Shown here piece after piece: positions 1 through 25,051 of a stretch of 64,000 nt of DNA (its first letter is position 1; each line of letters starts with the position of its first letter). Source of the DNA: Ovis canadensis (lineage: Eukaryota; Chordata; Mammalia; Artiodactyla; Bovidae); contig NC_091247.1 in NCBI RefSeq assembly GCF_042477335.2, forward strand, positions 5,974,501 to 6,038,500. Reading direction: 5' to 3'. A model generated the notes under the pieces. It ran no database searches, had not been told where the DNA came from, and saw only the letters and a list, made by a program, of their open reading frames with translations. The position numbers were made by a program, and so were the translations under genes.

Positions 1-13250
<13,250 letters not shown>

Positions 13251-14584
13251 AGGACAGACTTGTTGTACCCGGCCCAGGCGCGAGGAGCCTTCGCCGCCAG
13301 AGCTCAAGGGGCGGGGGCGCTTGGCCGCTCGGATCGGTCCCCCCCACCCCGCGCTCCTCCCGCCCCTCCCTGGCCCTGCCAGCACACCCCCCCTTCTTTC
13401 TCCTCCTCTCCCCACGGGAAGCGCCGGGCCAGGAAGGAGGCTCGGCCCGCGGCGAAGAGAGGAGGGGGACGGAGCAGGGCAGGGGGTGCAGCGAGGCTCG
13501 CTCGGACTCCAGGGACCAAGACTAGGCAGGAGGAGACGCCTGCCCTCGGGCCCCGCACTCACCCACGATCCCAGGCCGGATCTGCGCTCTGCATCCCGGC
13601 CGGGCCAGGCCGCCACTCACCTCCCCTGCGCTCCCTGGCCCTGCCTGGCCCGCCGGCTGCCGCGCTCTCCCCGCGCTCCACGCCCCAGAGTGCGGTAGTC
13701 GCCCCGGAGCCAGCCGGCCCGGCGCAGGCCCGCGTTGAACTCCTGCGCAGACGGCGCTGCGGAGACAGCCGCTTCGCTTCAAACGGGCCTCTGCAACCGC
13801 CCGGCTGGCTGCCGGTAGCCGGTGGAGAAACTCCTCTCTGGGCGGAGAGGGCTGCGGGGCGGAGCTGCGGCCGCCGTCGGGGCTGGGGATGTCTCGGCTT
13901 CGCGGGAGACATCTCCCGGTCCTCGGGTGGGGCTAGATCGGGGTTGGGAAGGGCACACCCGCAGACCGAAATTCGCGGGTCGCTTGGCAAAGGCTTTTTC
14001 CTGACGGATGTAGGGAGATCGAAAGAGGTCCCTGGAGCATCGCCAACGGGAACGGCAGTGCCCAGGAGCGAACGCCTCCGCATCTGCAGGGAGCTCCCCG
14101 GGGCCGGGCCGCGCTGCTCCCTTGGCTTGAGGCTCGAGCCCCCTGACTCCTTCAGTTCAGCTGCGACCTAGGGAAGCCCGCCAGCGTCCTGCACCCCTTC
14201 CTGCCTCCTACCGCTGGCCTCCCACTTCACTCCCTCTCTCCCTGCTTGCTTCCCCACCCCACCTCAACCTTACCCGGCCAGCAGACTCTCTTCACGAAGA
14301 TTCCAAGGCTTCCCAGAGGGCGAGCGCAGTCTCTCTCGGGAGACCGGGAGCCGGGAACCAAAGTGGGAAGGCCACCGCTAACCTGCGGGCTTTGCTGCCA
14401 CCCAGGGTTACTCTCAAGTCCCACCCCTACTCCCCAGCCACAGACGAGGGATGGGGAGCACCGAGGGCACCTTCATCTGCTGAACTCCGCACCGTTCCCA
14501 CCAATGTCAGATTCCAATAACCGGTTTTCTGGACCTTCAGGCCAGTGCCTTGGGCTCGCTCACTGGTGAGCTGGAGGAATGGGA

Positions 14585-14609
14585 CCCCCCCCCCCCACAC
14601 ACACACACA
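14585..14609. repeat. (C)n(AC)n microsatellite
   Basis: A 12-C run followed directly by a CA run. Confidence 0.9.
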
Positions 14610-15934
14610 GGCCTTGTCCTCAGAGAGGGGGCTTGGGCAGAGGGGCAAGGGGGCCTGGTTTCCTACAAGGAGTACTGTCTTCATGCCCCTTGGCAAAGAG
14701 CTCCCTTCGCAGCCGAGTCCTGTCTTTGCTAAGCCAGCCCTGCACCTGGCAGCCACGGACACACCAAGACACACACGGTTCGGCCCAGGGGTCTCCTGCC
14801 ATCCCGGGGTGACCATCGGGGCGTAGAGTCAGGAAGGCGGGAACCACTATTCTTCAGACCCAAGGCCTGAAGTCACCTCGAGTCTGATGCCTCAGGGGAA
14901 GCCGCACTGGGCACCAGGGGCGACCGTCGGGCGTGGCGCCAGCAGAGGGCAGCGCGGCAGAGGAGCAAGCTGCAGCCCGCGCGCAGGTCAGGGTCCCGGG
15001 AACCTCGACTTTCTTCCAGACGTCGCCAGAGAGCCACACTGGCTCTGGCTTGAGGCGAGAGTTCGACTCCGAGGGGAGCGGAGGGACTCAGGGCGTGGGA
15101 GTCTCCCCCGCTCCTGGGTCTCTGTTTCTAGGAAGACTCGGTGGAGAGCAAGATGCGCCCAGGGTGGAGGCGACTACGCCGTCGGGGAGAGCCCCCAGGA
15201 GCCGCAGCCAAGCTCAGCGAGCGCCTCCGGGAGACAGCGGCGGATCGAGGCCTGCTGTCATCCCTGGGACGGCCCTTCTCCTCTCTGAGCCTCGGTGTCC
15301 CTGTGTGGGCAATGGTTTGGGTTGGACTTTGTGAACTGAGGCTTCTTCGCGCCTTGTGTCTTTCTGGGTCAGGTCACTTTCCAATGAATACCCTGCGAAT
15401 TTTGCCGATTCCAGGGGCCACACCCCACCGAGCCAAGTCTGTGCGGTTCCTCTGTCCCGGGGTGCAGCATTTAGGTCCTGGACCTTCTTGGCTCGGGGTC
15501 AGAAGATGAAGTGACTGCAGCTAGGGAGCCCTATTCCCTTCGCCTGCACCCGCGAACGCAGAGAGCGGTGCTGTGGGCGGGACGGAGGCGGAGCGGCCCG
15601 GGAGCATCTCCACCGCGCGCTCACATTTTGTGCCTCGTGTCTAGCCGCCGACCTATCCAACCGCGCCCCAGTCTTAGGGCCCCTTGGAACTGGGGAGCAA
15701 GGCTCCCGCGATTGCATCTACCCTCTCTGAGATTGAGAGGGAAAGCCCTGCATTTCCCGAGGTTTCTCCGCGGATGAACCGAGTCCTTTTTCGGGGGTCC
15801 AGGGCGCGGAGTGTGTCCGCTCCAAGCCCCCTCCGCTAGCCCGGGCCTGGCCTGAACACGCAGGCGCCCCCACACCCCACCCCCACCCCCTCCACCTCCG
15901 CCACCTCCGCCCTCGCGCCCGCGGGCCGCCGCTC

Positions 15935-16260
15935 CGAGATCTCTTTAATATTCATGGGCGTTAATAGAGAGGCCCCCAGTATATCGGTCCATTGTGGGAG
16001 GCTCGTAGGGCTTGAATAGGCCCCGGCCCCCTTTCTTCGGCGCGGCTTCCCCAGGGGCCGGGCCAGGAGTGAATGGCCCCGCTTCCCGCCCCGCGCCCCC
16101 TCCCCCTGGCTGGGACAACATCTTTATCCCCGTCGTCGCCGCCGCCGCCGCCTCCGCCGCCGCCGCTGCAGCCCGGGCCCCTATTCACGCGGCCCGGGCT
16201 CCGGGCGGAACGAATCAATCGGCCGCGGCTCTTCGGAGGTCATCCTCATAGCCCGGGGTC
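15935..16260. promoter_or_regulatory. Candidate regulatory block about 3 kb upstream of PRDM12
   Basis: It begins with an AT-rich motif group (CTTTAATATTCATGGGCG, then GTTAATAGAGAGGC) and ends with GAACGAATCAATCGGCC. AT-rich homeodomain-like and CCAAT-like cores sit in otherwise GC-rich DNA without repeats. Inferred from sequence texture only. Confidence 0.35.
16131..16167. repeat. (CCG)n triplet run
   Basis: An almost pure CGT/CCG/CCT triplet tract inside the CpG domain. Confidence 0.85.
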
Positions 16261-18705
16261 CCCCCTTCTCTGCGCGCCCACGGGAGTGGAGAGAGGGAGG
16301 CGGCGGCGAGCAGGCCGACGCCACGGACTGAGGGGCACTGGGCGGGCGGGCGGGGCAGGTGGACATCCGGGCAGGTGAAGCGGCAATCCGCGCCCCGCGG
16401 CGGCCGGAGGCGGGCTGGTGATTTCTACTTGTTGACCCGCGCTGGGCGGATCACGGAGAGAACCCGGGCCACAGCCCGACGCCGGAGGCCTGTCCTACCT
16501 CCCCTCGCGGCACCCGCAGGAGCCCCTTCGAGTGCGGTGGCCGCATCTGCGAGGCCCAGGGCACAGGGTGGGAGGGGGGCCGCCTAGGGCTCCCCAGGCC
16601 CCGCTCCTCTGCCCGTAAGGCACGTTCGTTCACGCCGGTGCGCTCAGGTCTGGTCTGCTCTCTTCCCGGGGTGATCGGAGGGGAAGCCTGTCTCCCGGCT
16701 TCCGCGCCCTCACTCGGCGGCCCCGGTCCGGGGTGGAGGGGGCGCTCGTCAGTCAGGCGGGGCCGCGGCGCACCGGTTCCCGCCCCTCCCGCCCCGCCGG
16801 CCCTAGGAGGCGCAGAAAGGAGCCCATTGTCCGCCGGGAAATACATTTTTGGGGGCCAAGTGAAAGCCCGTCTTTCTTTTGAACTTTAGAAGAGTCTTCT
16901 GCTTCGCCCCTCGGAGGGAGAGATTTGTCCCCACCTCCCGGGGGCCCCGCGCGCCTCCTCCTCCCGAAACATCTGCCAGGGGAAAATCCACCCTGGAGGG
17001 CAGCTCGCACTCGCTCTAAGCCCCGCGAACTCATTAAAAAGATATTAGCGGCGGGGGCAGGGCCCGCGCAGGTATCGATCGGCCGGAATGAGCCGGAGAA
17101 AGAAAAGACGAAGAATGCGGACCCGCGGCGCCCCTGCCGCTTACCCCGGTCCCCTGGCCCCCTGCGCTGCAGCCCCGAGGCGGGAGTGGGGCCCCTGCGC
17201 GGTCCGCGCGTCCGGCGGTCGGCGGGTCGGGCTGCCTCTGGCTGCTCCTCGCGCCCTCCCCTGCCCCGCGCTCCCGCCCCCGCCCCTCCTAGCCCGCACG
17301 CGGGTTCCCGTCTCCTCCCGCCACGTCCCTGCTCCGCCAGCTCTCCGCAGCCGTCGCGCGCCCCCATCCACGTCTCGCCTTCTCTCCCGCTCCGTCCCTG
17401 GCACTCTCTCCTTTTTCTCCTGCGCTCCGGCAGCCCCTCCGGCTTCCTCACACCCTTTGGGCTTCCTCCCCCCATTTCTCTCTTCTGCTAAATCTCAGTC
17501 TCTCTGGTCCCCAAGCCCGCGGGGCCTAAGAAAACTCCTTCCTCGCCTGGGGCCCGTGTCTCCTCGGTTCCCGCAGGCCGATTCGGGGCTCCGGGGTGCG
17601 TCCCCTCTCGCGCGCGCAAAGAAGCTACCACTGCGGAGATGGGGTCGGGGCGCGGTCCGCCGAAACGGTTTCAATAGACGTGACTCAGGCTGGCTAGCGC
17701 GCGGCTGTCGGGCGGAGTGGCGGCCTCAGCGCCGCCGTGAAAAAGGACCGCCCCACCCCATCTCCAATCTAATTAGCCTCCGTGGCCGCGGGGAGACAAA
17801 GGCGCGCCCCGGGGGTTCCCACGGCGAGCGCCGTCATCTGCTCCCAGGCCGGCAGGCAGGTGACTGGCACGCGAGTCTCTCTGGGCGCGGAGGCCCGCGT
17901 GCCTCCTCCTCTGCGCTTCCTGGAACCTTCTCCCCGTATCGCCCACGCCCGGGGCCTCCAGGCCAGCGGTTGGCAGCGCCGAAGTCCTGGCAGATCGATG
18001 CGGCGGGGCTGAGGGGTGAGGCACGTGGGCAAGCTGGAACTCCAGGAGGGGCGCGGGAAGGCACAGGCTTTAGGAGATAGAGTCGGGCAGAGATGGAGGG
18101 AGACGGAGGCAAAGAGAGGCCAAGATAAAATTTAGTCTGAGACTTCGGAGATCCAAGGATGCAGAGAAATGAAGGAAGTGGAGGCAGGGATTCCAAAAGA
18201 GCCTGGGGCTTGGGGAGACTTCTGAGAGTCAGAGAAATGGTGGAGAGGCAGGGATGGGGGTGCCTGGGACACAGAGACTGGGTACAGGGAGAGGGTCTGG
18301 AGAAAGCAGGCAGGAAGGATGAAGAGAGGAGGCTGGGGCCCGGGGTAGGTGGGAGATGGGTGGTACCCTTCTTTGCCTGTCTTTCTCCAGGCCCTCTGGC
18401 CTGGCCCCTCACCAGCTTTCAGCCCCTCCTGTGTGCCTAGGACCAGCTCCAAGGAAGCGTCTCTGACTCATTCACTCCCCGCCCCCTTCTTTCTCCAGAG
18501 GCCCTTCCTCCACCATCTTTGGGCCCTTGCACCTGCTCACCTTCCCTTCTGCCATATTCACAGCCTGGTGATCAGACTGGGAGCTCCTGGAAGGCAGAGA
18601 CCTTGTCTGGATCTTCCTTGGTCTCTGGGGCCAGCTCTGGGGCTTAACACACAGCGGATGCTCAGCCAGGGAAAGAATGACGGGGGTGGATGGAGGCAAG
18701 ATGGT

Positions 18706-19096
18706 GTTCAGTTCAGTTCAGCCGCTCAGTCGTGTCTCTTTGCGACCCCATGAATTCCAGCACTCCAGGCCTTCCCTCCATCACCAACTCCCGGAGTTCA
18801 CTCAAACTCAAGTGCATCAAGTCAGTGATGCCATCCAAACATCTCATCTTCTGTCATACCCTTCTCCTCCTGCCCCCAACCCCTCCCAGCATCAGAGTCT
18901 TTTCCAGTGAGTCAACTCTTCGCATGAGGTGGCCAAAATATTGGAGTTTCAGCTTTAGCATCAGTCCAATGAATATTCAGGGCTGATTTCCTTTAGGATG
19001 GACTGGTTGGATCTCCTTGCAGTCCAAGGTGCTCTCAAGAGTCTTCTCCAACACCACAGTTCAAAAGCATCAATTCTTCGGCACTCAGCTTTCTTG
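18706..19096 (-). mobile_element. BovB LINE 3' end, antisense
   Basis: It opens with repeated GTTCA units and GCCGCTCAGTCGTGTC, and closes with TTCAAAAGCATCAATTCTTC, the reverse complement of the BovB 3' coding end. It is 5'-truncated, as is usual. Confidence 0.9.
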
Positions 19097-19914
19097 GTGT
19101 GGACTAATTCAAAGAACCATGAGGCCTCTGAACTTGTTCACCTTCTCTGGGTGGCATGAGGAAGCCTCTGTGTCCCAGCGAAGTGGCATCTAGGGACCTC
19201 CAGGAGCTATCGAGCCAGCATAGCCAGCAGGCTAGGGCAGCCCAGATCCTCAGAACCCTGGGCCCCAGTTAGGATGTTAGGGAGGAGACGCCAAGGCCCA
19301 GCCTCGGATGCTCCCACATGGGTAGACACGAGGCAGTGGGATGTGTGTCATGAGACCCGAGAGGCTGAGCCAGAGGGACCCACAACTGCCAGCCAGGCCT
19401 GCTCCCACTCATCCTAGCTGGGGCCTCAGACTCCCTGGGCCTTCCTGCCTCCAGTCCTATGTCTCATGCACAGAGAGATGCCGCTCCCGTGGCATCCGAT
19501 CATCATTGCTGTCTTAGCTCCAAAACAGTCCGCAGCACGGAGTATAAAGTGGTGAGGGCCGCCGCTGTCTGAGAGCTTCATTTACGCCTCTGCAGCCTTG
19601 GGTCAGGCAGGTGCAGAGGCAATGAAGAGCTCATGTAGCAACTCTGCAAGGTAGGTTTCCACAGTCCCCCCATCCTACAGCAGAGAAATGGAGGCTGTGC
19701 AAGAGTAGTGGATGCTCTCCAAGCCTGGACCCTTCCCTTCTATGCCTTCCTTGCTCTCTGCACAGCCAGTGAAGAAAGCCCTCAGGGTGGTATCATCATA
19801 TCCGTGTATAAGCCTGAATATAAGGCAGAGAAGAAAGCTCTCCATGTGCCCCCATGCTCAGGACTCTAGATGTATCAGAAAATGGGTGTTCAACTGGACT
19901 GAATGGAGATTTTT

Positions 19915-20222
19915 TTTTTTTAAGTCTTTTTATTTTGTATGGGGTATAGCCAGTTGACAATGTTGTGATAAAAAATAAAGAAAGAAAAAAAGAGAAAACA
20001 AAAAAAATCCCATAAAATAAAAGAATAAAGAAAAAAAGAAAACAAACACCCACACACAAAGAAAACAGTGCTGTGGTAGTTTGAGGTGAACAGTGAAGGG
20101 AATCACCCACACACGCATGTGTCCATTCCTCCTAAACTCCCCTCCCGTCCAGGCTGCCACATAATATGGAGCAGAGTTCCCTGGTCTATACAGTAAGTCC
20201 TTGTTGCTTATCCATTTCAAAT
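19915..20222 (-). mobile_element. L1 3' UTR, antisense
   Basis: It starts with poly(T) and TTGACAATGTTGTGATA and contains CAGAGTTCCCTGGTCTATAC and AGTCCTTGTTGCTTATCC, typical of artiodactyl L1 3' ends read in reverse. Confidence 0.8.
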
Positions 20223-20350
20223 TGGATGGAGATTTTTCTTAATGTTAGACTCATGTATATCCTCCCACCCCTCCTCCTCTTTGTCTGAGGGCAGACTTTG
20301 GGCAATCAGGAAAAACAAACTCACTTGCAGACCAGTTAAATAAGGTGTGT

Positions 20351-20470
20351 GCCGTGTGCTCAGTCGTGCGCGACTCTTTGCTATCCCATGGACCATAGCC
20401 CGACAGGCTCCCCTGTCCATGGAATTCTCTAGGCAAGAATACTGGAGTGGGGTGCCATTTCCTTTTCCAA
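20351..20470 (-). repeat. Bov-tA tail, antisense
   Basis: It has GTGCTCAGTCGTGCGCGAC and AGGCAAGAATACTGGAGTGG. It is followed 40-50 bp later by a sense copy, making an inverted pair. Confidence 0.85.
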
Positions 20471-20507
20471 ATAAGGTACAGTTACAGTGAAAGGAAATGT
20501 GCCACTC

Positions 20508-20690
20508 CAGGTATCCAGAGCTTCCATGCTGGCTCTGCTGGAGACCTTGGTTCAGTCCCTGGGTTGGGAAGCTTCCCCGGAGGAGGGCATGGCAACTCAC
20601 TCTAGTATTCTGGCCTGGAGAATTCTGGAGACTGTATGGTCCATGGGGTCGCAAAGAGTTGGACATGACTGAGCGGCTTTCACTTTCAGA
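20508..20690 (+). repeat. Bov-tA-type SINE
   Basis: It has CAGTCCCTGGGTTGGGAAG, CTCTAGTATTCTGGCCTGG and a tail GACATGACTGAGCGG. Sense on plus. Confidence 0.85.
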
Positions 20691-20859
20691 TATCCAGTAA
20701 GTCACAAATTGGATTTTTTTCCTGGAGGTTTCTGGACACCCCAGTCTCTCAGACCATCGTGTATTTATTTATTTATTTATTTTTAAGATTTTTTTTTCTT
20801 TTGGTTGTGGACCATTTTTAAAGTCTTCATTGAATTTGTTACAGTATTGCTTCTGTTTT

Positions 20860-20980
20860 CTGTTTTGGTTTTTTGGCCCAGAGGCATGTGGGATTTTACT
20901 TCCTCCACCAGGGATTGAACCCCCGCCCCCTGCACTGGAAGGCACAGTCTTAACCACTGGGCAGCCAGGACAGTCCCTCA
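20860..20980 (-). repeat. tRNA-type SINE (CHR-like), antisense
   Basis: It has GGCATGTGGGATTTTACTTCC, AGGGATTGAACCCCCGCCC and terminal GCCAGGACAGTCCCT. Confidence 0.8.
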
Positions 20981-21484
20981 TGTATTTATTTTAATTATGC
21001 AAATGTTTAATGTATGCCTGCTGGGTGCCAGGCTGGACCTGGAGATCGAGTGAGGGTTGTCATATCCTGCAGGGTCAGCCTGGCCCTAGTGGCTTCTGGT
21101 TCCAGAGACTTTGGTTCAAGGTCATTTAGTTCAGCCAGCATCTAAGGATCACTCGCGCTGCACCAGCCCTGTCCAGGCACTGAGAGGCTGAAGAGGACTC
21201 AGCTGGTTTCCACCTTCAGCATGTTGATGCTTCCGGAGCAAGCCAGGCACATCCACGTGCCCACGCCACGCCGTGAGATGTTAGCCAGAGATGGAGACTC
21301 CTTCTCCATGCAGTTTCAAGAAGAGAAGCTTCGCCTCCTTGTTCTCCCGCTGGTCAAAATGTCCTCTTCCTCTCTACAGCTCCTGTGAAGGGAGTACTTG
21401 GAGCCACCAGCCTACCATGCCCATTTTTTCTCACCATGAAGTGAGAAGGTGTACTTTCTCTTCTTTTTTTAATGTTTATGTATG

Positions 21485-21682
21485 TGTGTATTTGGCTGTG
21501 CCTGGTCTTACTTGCGGCACATGGGATATTCAGTCTTCACTAGGGCATGCAGGATCTTTAGCTGCAGCATGTGGACCCTTAGTTCTGGCATGTGGGACCT
21601 AGTTCTCCCATCAGGGATCGAACCCGGGCCCCCTGCATTGGGAACATGGAGTCTTAGCCACTGGACCCTCAGGGAAGTCCCA
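21485..21682 (-). repeat. tRNA-type SINE (CHR/ART2-like), antisense
   Basis: It has TTTGGCTGTGCCTGGTCTT, repeated GCATGTGGGAC-type units, AGGGATCGAACCCGGGCC and terminal CTCAGGGAAGTCCC. Confidence 0.85.
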
Positions 21683-21856
21683 GAAGCTACACTCTCACAC
21701 CCCCAGATGGGGGGCTTTGAATTCTGGGTGAGCAGTGAAATACTTTCTTTGGGTGAGATCTTGGGAAGGAATCTGATTAAAACACAATTACAGGGCTTTC
21801 AGGTACAGCTCTGCCATGTGGAAAACTTGGAAATCATCATCTTCACCTTTTTTTGG

Positions 21857-21965
21857 TCTATTCGCCAAGCCGTGTCTAGCCCCCTGTGATCCCATGAACT
21901 GCAGCACACCAGGCCTCCCTGTCCTTCACTGCCTCCCTGAGTTTGCATCACCTTCCCGAATGGAA
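21857..21965 (-). mobile_element. BovB LINE 3' fragment, antisense
   Basis: It has ATCCCATGAACTGCAGCAC and CCAGGCCTCCCTGTCCTTCA, and is truncated compared with the copy at 18.7 kb. Confidence 0.75.
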
Positions 21966-22349
21966 AATCAGCAGTTCTTCTCGGGTCCATCAGAGAACTG
22001 AGGTTGCGAGGCGAGCTGTCACCCTGCCATCTGGAGAGATGGGACTCTGGAGGATCACAGCTGAGATCTGCTCAGCTGAAGCAATCCCTGGGGCCACAGG
22101 CTGGTAGGAACACCCAGTGGTAATTTTGATGAATTGCTGGAAGGCTGCATATGGACTGGCTGAGAAACTCCCAGGGTTTCCTGTCTTCGGAGGCGGGGGA
22201 AGGCTCATACTTTCATGGGTTTTATCTCCAGGAATTCCACCAGGTTCTCCAGGAGAAGATCTGTGAAGACCCTCTAGAGTCCTTGGTGGGAGGACAGGAG
22301 AAAAATCCTGGTGAAGTTCAGCCAGAGGCTTATCCCATGTGTGTGCATG

Positions 22350-22563
22350 TGTGTGTGTGTTATTTACTCAGTCGTGTCCGACTCTTTGTGACCCCATGGA
22401 CTGTAGCCCACCAGGCTCCTCTGTCCATGGGATTTTCCAGGCAAGAATGCTGGAGTGGGTTGCCATTTCTTTCTCTCGGGGATCTTCCAGACCCAGAGAT
22501 GGAACCCCGGTCTTCTGCATTGCAGGCAGATTCTTTACCATCTGAACTACCAGGGAAGCCCAA
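22350..22563 (-). repeat. Bov-tA SINE, near full length, antisense
   Basis: It runs from CTCAGTCGTGTCCGACTC to CTACCAGGGAAGCCC, with GGATCTTCCAGACCCAGAG between. A TG run precedes it. Confidence 0.9.
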
Positions 22564-22742
22564 TTGCATGTGGGAAATGGGAATTCTCCCTCCAGACTTC
22601 CCAAATCACCTCAGAGAGAAACAAACGGGATAGGAATTTGCTTGGAATTGCTGCAGCCAGAGAAGGTGGGGAGGCAAAGTGTGAAGCTCTACCACTGGAA
22701 GAAACTACCCTGAGACACAGGTGCACTGAAAGACTGACATTT

Positions 22743-22945
22743 AGGGGACTTCCCTGGTGGTCCAGGGGTTCAGAGTCTGTCTTCCAATGCCAGGGTTAGT
22801 AGCAACTGCCGAGCCCGTGTGCTCTAGAGCCCAGGCACCACAAGGAAAGCTCGAGCTGCTACTTGAGAAGCCTGTGCACTGCAGTGAAGAGCCTGCAGGC
22901 CATGATGAAGACCCTGTGCAACCGAAGTATAAAAATAAAGATAAG
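22743..22945 (+). repeat. tRNA-type SINE (ART2/CHR-like)
   Basis: It starts GGGGACTTCCCTGGTGGTCC and ends in an AAATAAAG-type tail. The inner GAGCCCGTGTGCTCTAG segment is typical. Confidence 0.8.
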
Positions 22946-23025
22946 GCTGATATTTAACTGGGAGATGCCAGGGTACTCCCCATCCCCCACCCCTCCCCAG
23001 GGCCCCAGCAGGGCCCTAGTATGCT

Positions 23026-23604
23026 AATTGCAGATGGTGACTGCAGCCATGAAATTAAGAGACACTTGCTCCTTGGAAGGAAAGTTATGACCAACCTAGA
23101 CAGCATATTAAAAAGCAGAGACATTACTTTGCCAACAAAGGCTCATTTAGTCAAAGCTATGGTTTTTCCAGTAGTCATGAATGGATGTGAGAGTTGGACT
23201 ATAAAGAAAGCTGAGCGCCGAAGAATTGATGCTTTTGAACTGTGGTGTTGCAGAAGACTCTTGAGAGTCCTTGGACTGCAAGGAGATCCAACCACTCCAT
23301 CCTAAAGTAAATCAGTCATGAATATTCATTGGAAGGACTGATGCTGAAGCTGAAGCTCCAATACTTTGGCCACCTTATTCGAAGAACTGACTAATTTGAA
23401 AAGACCGTGATGCTGGGAGGGACTGAGGGCAGGAGGAGAAGGGGATGACAGAGGATGAGATGGTTGGAAGCCATCACTGACTGGATGGACATGAGTTTGA
23501 GTAAACTCCAGGAGCTGGTGATGGATTGGGAGGCCTGGCGTGCTGCAGTCCATGGGGTCACAAAGAGTTGGCCATCACTGAGTGACTGAACTGAATTGAA
23601 CTGA
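23026..23604 (+). mobile_element. BovB LINE 3' end with residue of the RT ORF
   Basis: An open frame from about 23021 to 23305 matches the BovB ORF2 C-terminus (IDAFELWCCRRLLRV, DITLPTKAHLVKAMVF). It continues through the 3' tail to GAACTGAATTGAACTG. 5'-truncated and not autonomous. Not a host gene. Confidence 0.9.
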
Positions 23605-23968
23605 TGCTAACTGGTGCATTGCCACTGAAAGAGCTGCATGTCTCAGATTCTATCTGAGGAGGAGCATATAGGGAACCCCAAGGTCAGGGGAGGAATCAGA
23701 AAAAGACACTCAAGAATTTGAAGCTTCTGGCACCTACATCTATGGAGAGCTCTACATACAGCCTTACTCTTAGGCAGATTAATGTGCACCCTCATTCTAA
23801 AACCCATCCATTCCTGTCATCTCATACAACGTGTGCTGCTTTCAGTAAAATATTGCAAAGCATGCCAAAAGGTAAGGGAAAAAAAAAATACAATTTGAAG
23901 AGAGAGAGAGCAATGATCAGAACAAGACTCAGATAGGACACCAGCCTGAAACTATCAAACAGGGAATT

Positions 23969-24158
23969 GATTGATTGACTGATTGACTGACTTTTGGCTG
24001 CACTAGGTCTTCATCTTGTCTGGGTCTTGGCTGTGTCCTGTGGGCTCTTCGCTATAGCATGCGAGCTTTCCCGCCCTGTGGCATGTGAGATCTCAGCTCC
24101 TCGACCAGGGATTGGAAGGTGAATTCTTAACCACTGAACCACCAGGGAAGTCCCTCTA
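23969..24158 (-). repeat. tRNA-type SINE, antisense, with target-site duplication
   Basis: It ends CACCAGGGAAGTCCCT. It is flanked by ACAGGGAATT (23,959-23,968) and ACAAGGAATT (24,159-24,168), 9 of 10 matching, consistent with a target-site duplication. Confidence 0.8.
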
Positions 24159-24715
24159 ACAAGGAATTTAAAATAACTGATTACTAAGTAAAGGGTTCTA
24201 ATAGAAAAAGTGGGCACCATGCAGGAACAGATGGGTAATTTAGGCAGAGAGACAGAACCTCTAAAGAAGAATCAAAAGGAAATACTAGAGATGGAAGACA
24301 ATGGCAGAAATAAAGGATGCCTCTGGTGGGCTCATCAGTGGACTGGGCATGACTGAGGAAAGACTCAGTGGATCTGAACAGATGTCAAGAGAAACTTCCT
24401 GAAGTGAAGTGCAAAGAGAAAAGGGAATACAAGAAACAACAGGAGGCGCAGCCAAGAACTGTGAGGCTGCCTCCAAAGCTGTAACGTCTGTGAAGCTGGG
24501 ACCCCATGAGGAGCAGAAAGAGCGAGAGAGCAGAATATCGGAAATAGTGATGGCTGAGAATTTTCAAAAGCTAGTGACAAGCACCTAGTTTATCCCTCCT
24601 AACTCAGGAACTTGGGATTAATATCTACACACTACTCAGTATAAATTAGGTAAATAAGAAGGTCGTATCACATAGCACAGGAAACCATGCTTAATATACC
24701 TCATAGTAACCTATA

Positions 24716-24920
24716 GGGCTTCCCAAGTGGTGCAGCTGCAAAGAATCCACCTGCCAATGAAGGAGAAGCAGGAGACCCAGGTTTGATCCCTGAATCAGAA
24801 AGATCCCCTGGAAGAGGAAATGGCAACCCACTCCAGTATTCTTGCCTGGAGAATCCCATGGACAGAGGAGCCTCGCAGGCTACGGTCCATGGGGTTGCAA
24901 AGAGATGAACACAGCTGATC
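24716..24920 (+). repeat. Bov-tA SINE
   Basis: It starts GGGCTTCCCAAGTGGTGCAG and has CCCACTCCAGTATTCTTGCC and the CCATGGGGTTGCAAAGAG tail. Inserted in an L1 3' end. Confidence 0.9.
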
Positions 24921-24970
24921 ACACACAAACAACACAGCAGCTTGTAAGGAAGAAGAATCTGAAAAAGAAC

Positions 24971-24997
24971 ACATATATATACGTGTGTGTGTGTGTG

Positions 24998-25048
<51 letters not shown>
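24971..25048. repeat. (TG)n(TA)n microsatellite
   Basis: A compound TG/TA tract within the L1 3' UTR, where such tracts are common. Confidence 0.95.

Positions 25049-25051
<3 letters not shown>

Larger units (their letters stand above)
13251..18705. other. Intergenic region upstream of PRDM12, repeat-poor
   Basis: GC-rich DNA with no transposon I can detect. It contains a C/CA run at 14,585-14,609, a CCG triplet run at 16,131-16,167 and candidate regulatory blocks near 15.94-16.26 and 17.02-17.10 kb. From 17,900 to 18,700 it becomes purine-rich, ordinary sequence. No coding exon is supported. Confidence 0.75.

Noticed and set aside
13260-14171. 303-codon open frame on plus upstream of PRDM12
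   Set aside because: CpG-rich DNA has few stops; the product is Ala/Pro/Arg-rich with no domain, and overlapping frames are equally open.
17088-18080. 330-codon open frame on plus
   Set aside because: Arg/Pro/Gly-rich with no recognisable motif, in CpG-rich DNA. No splice or promoter support.
23021-23305. 94-codon frame with clear protein similarity
   Set aside because: It is the C-terminal remnant of BovB reverse transcriptase, truncated, not a host gene.
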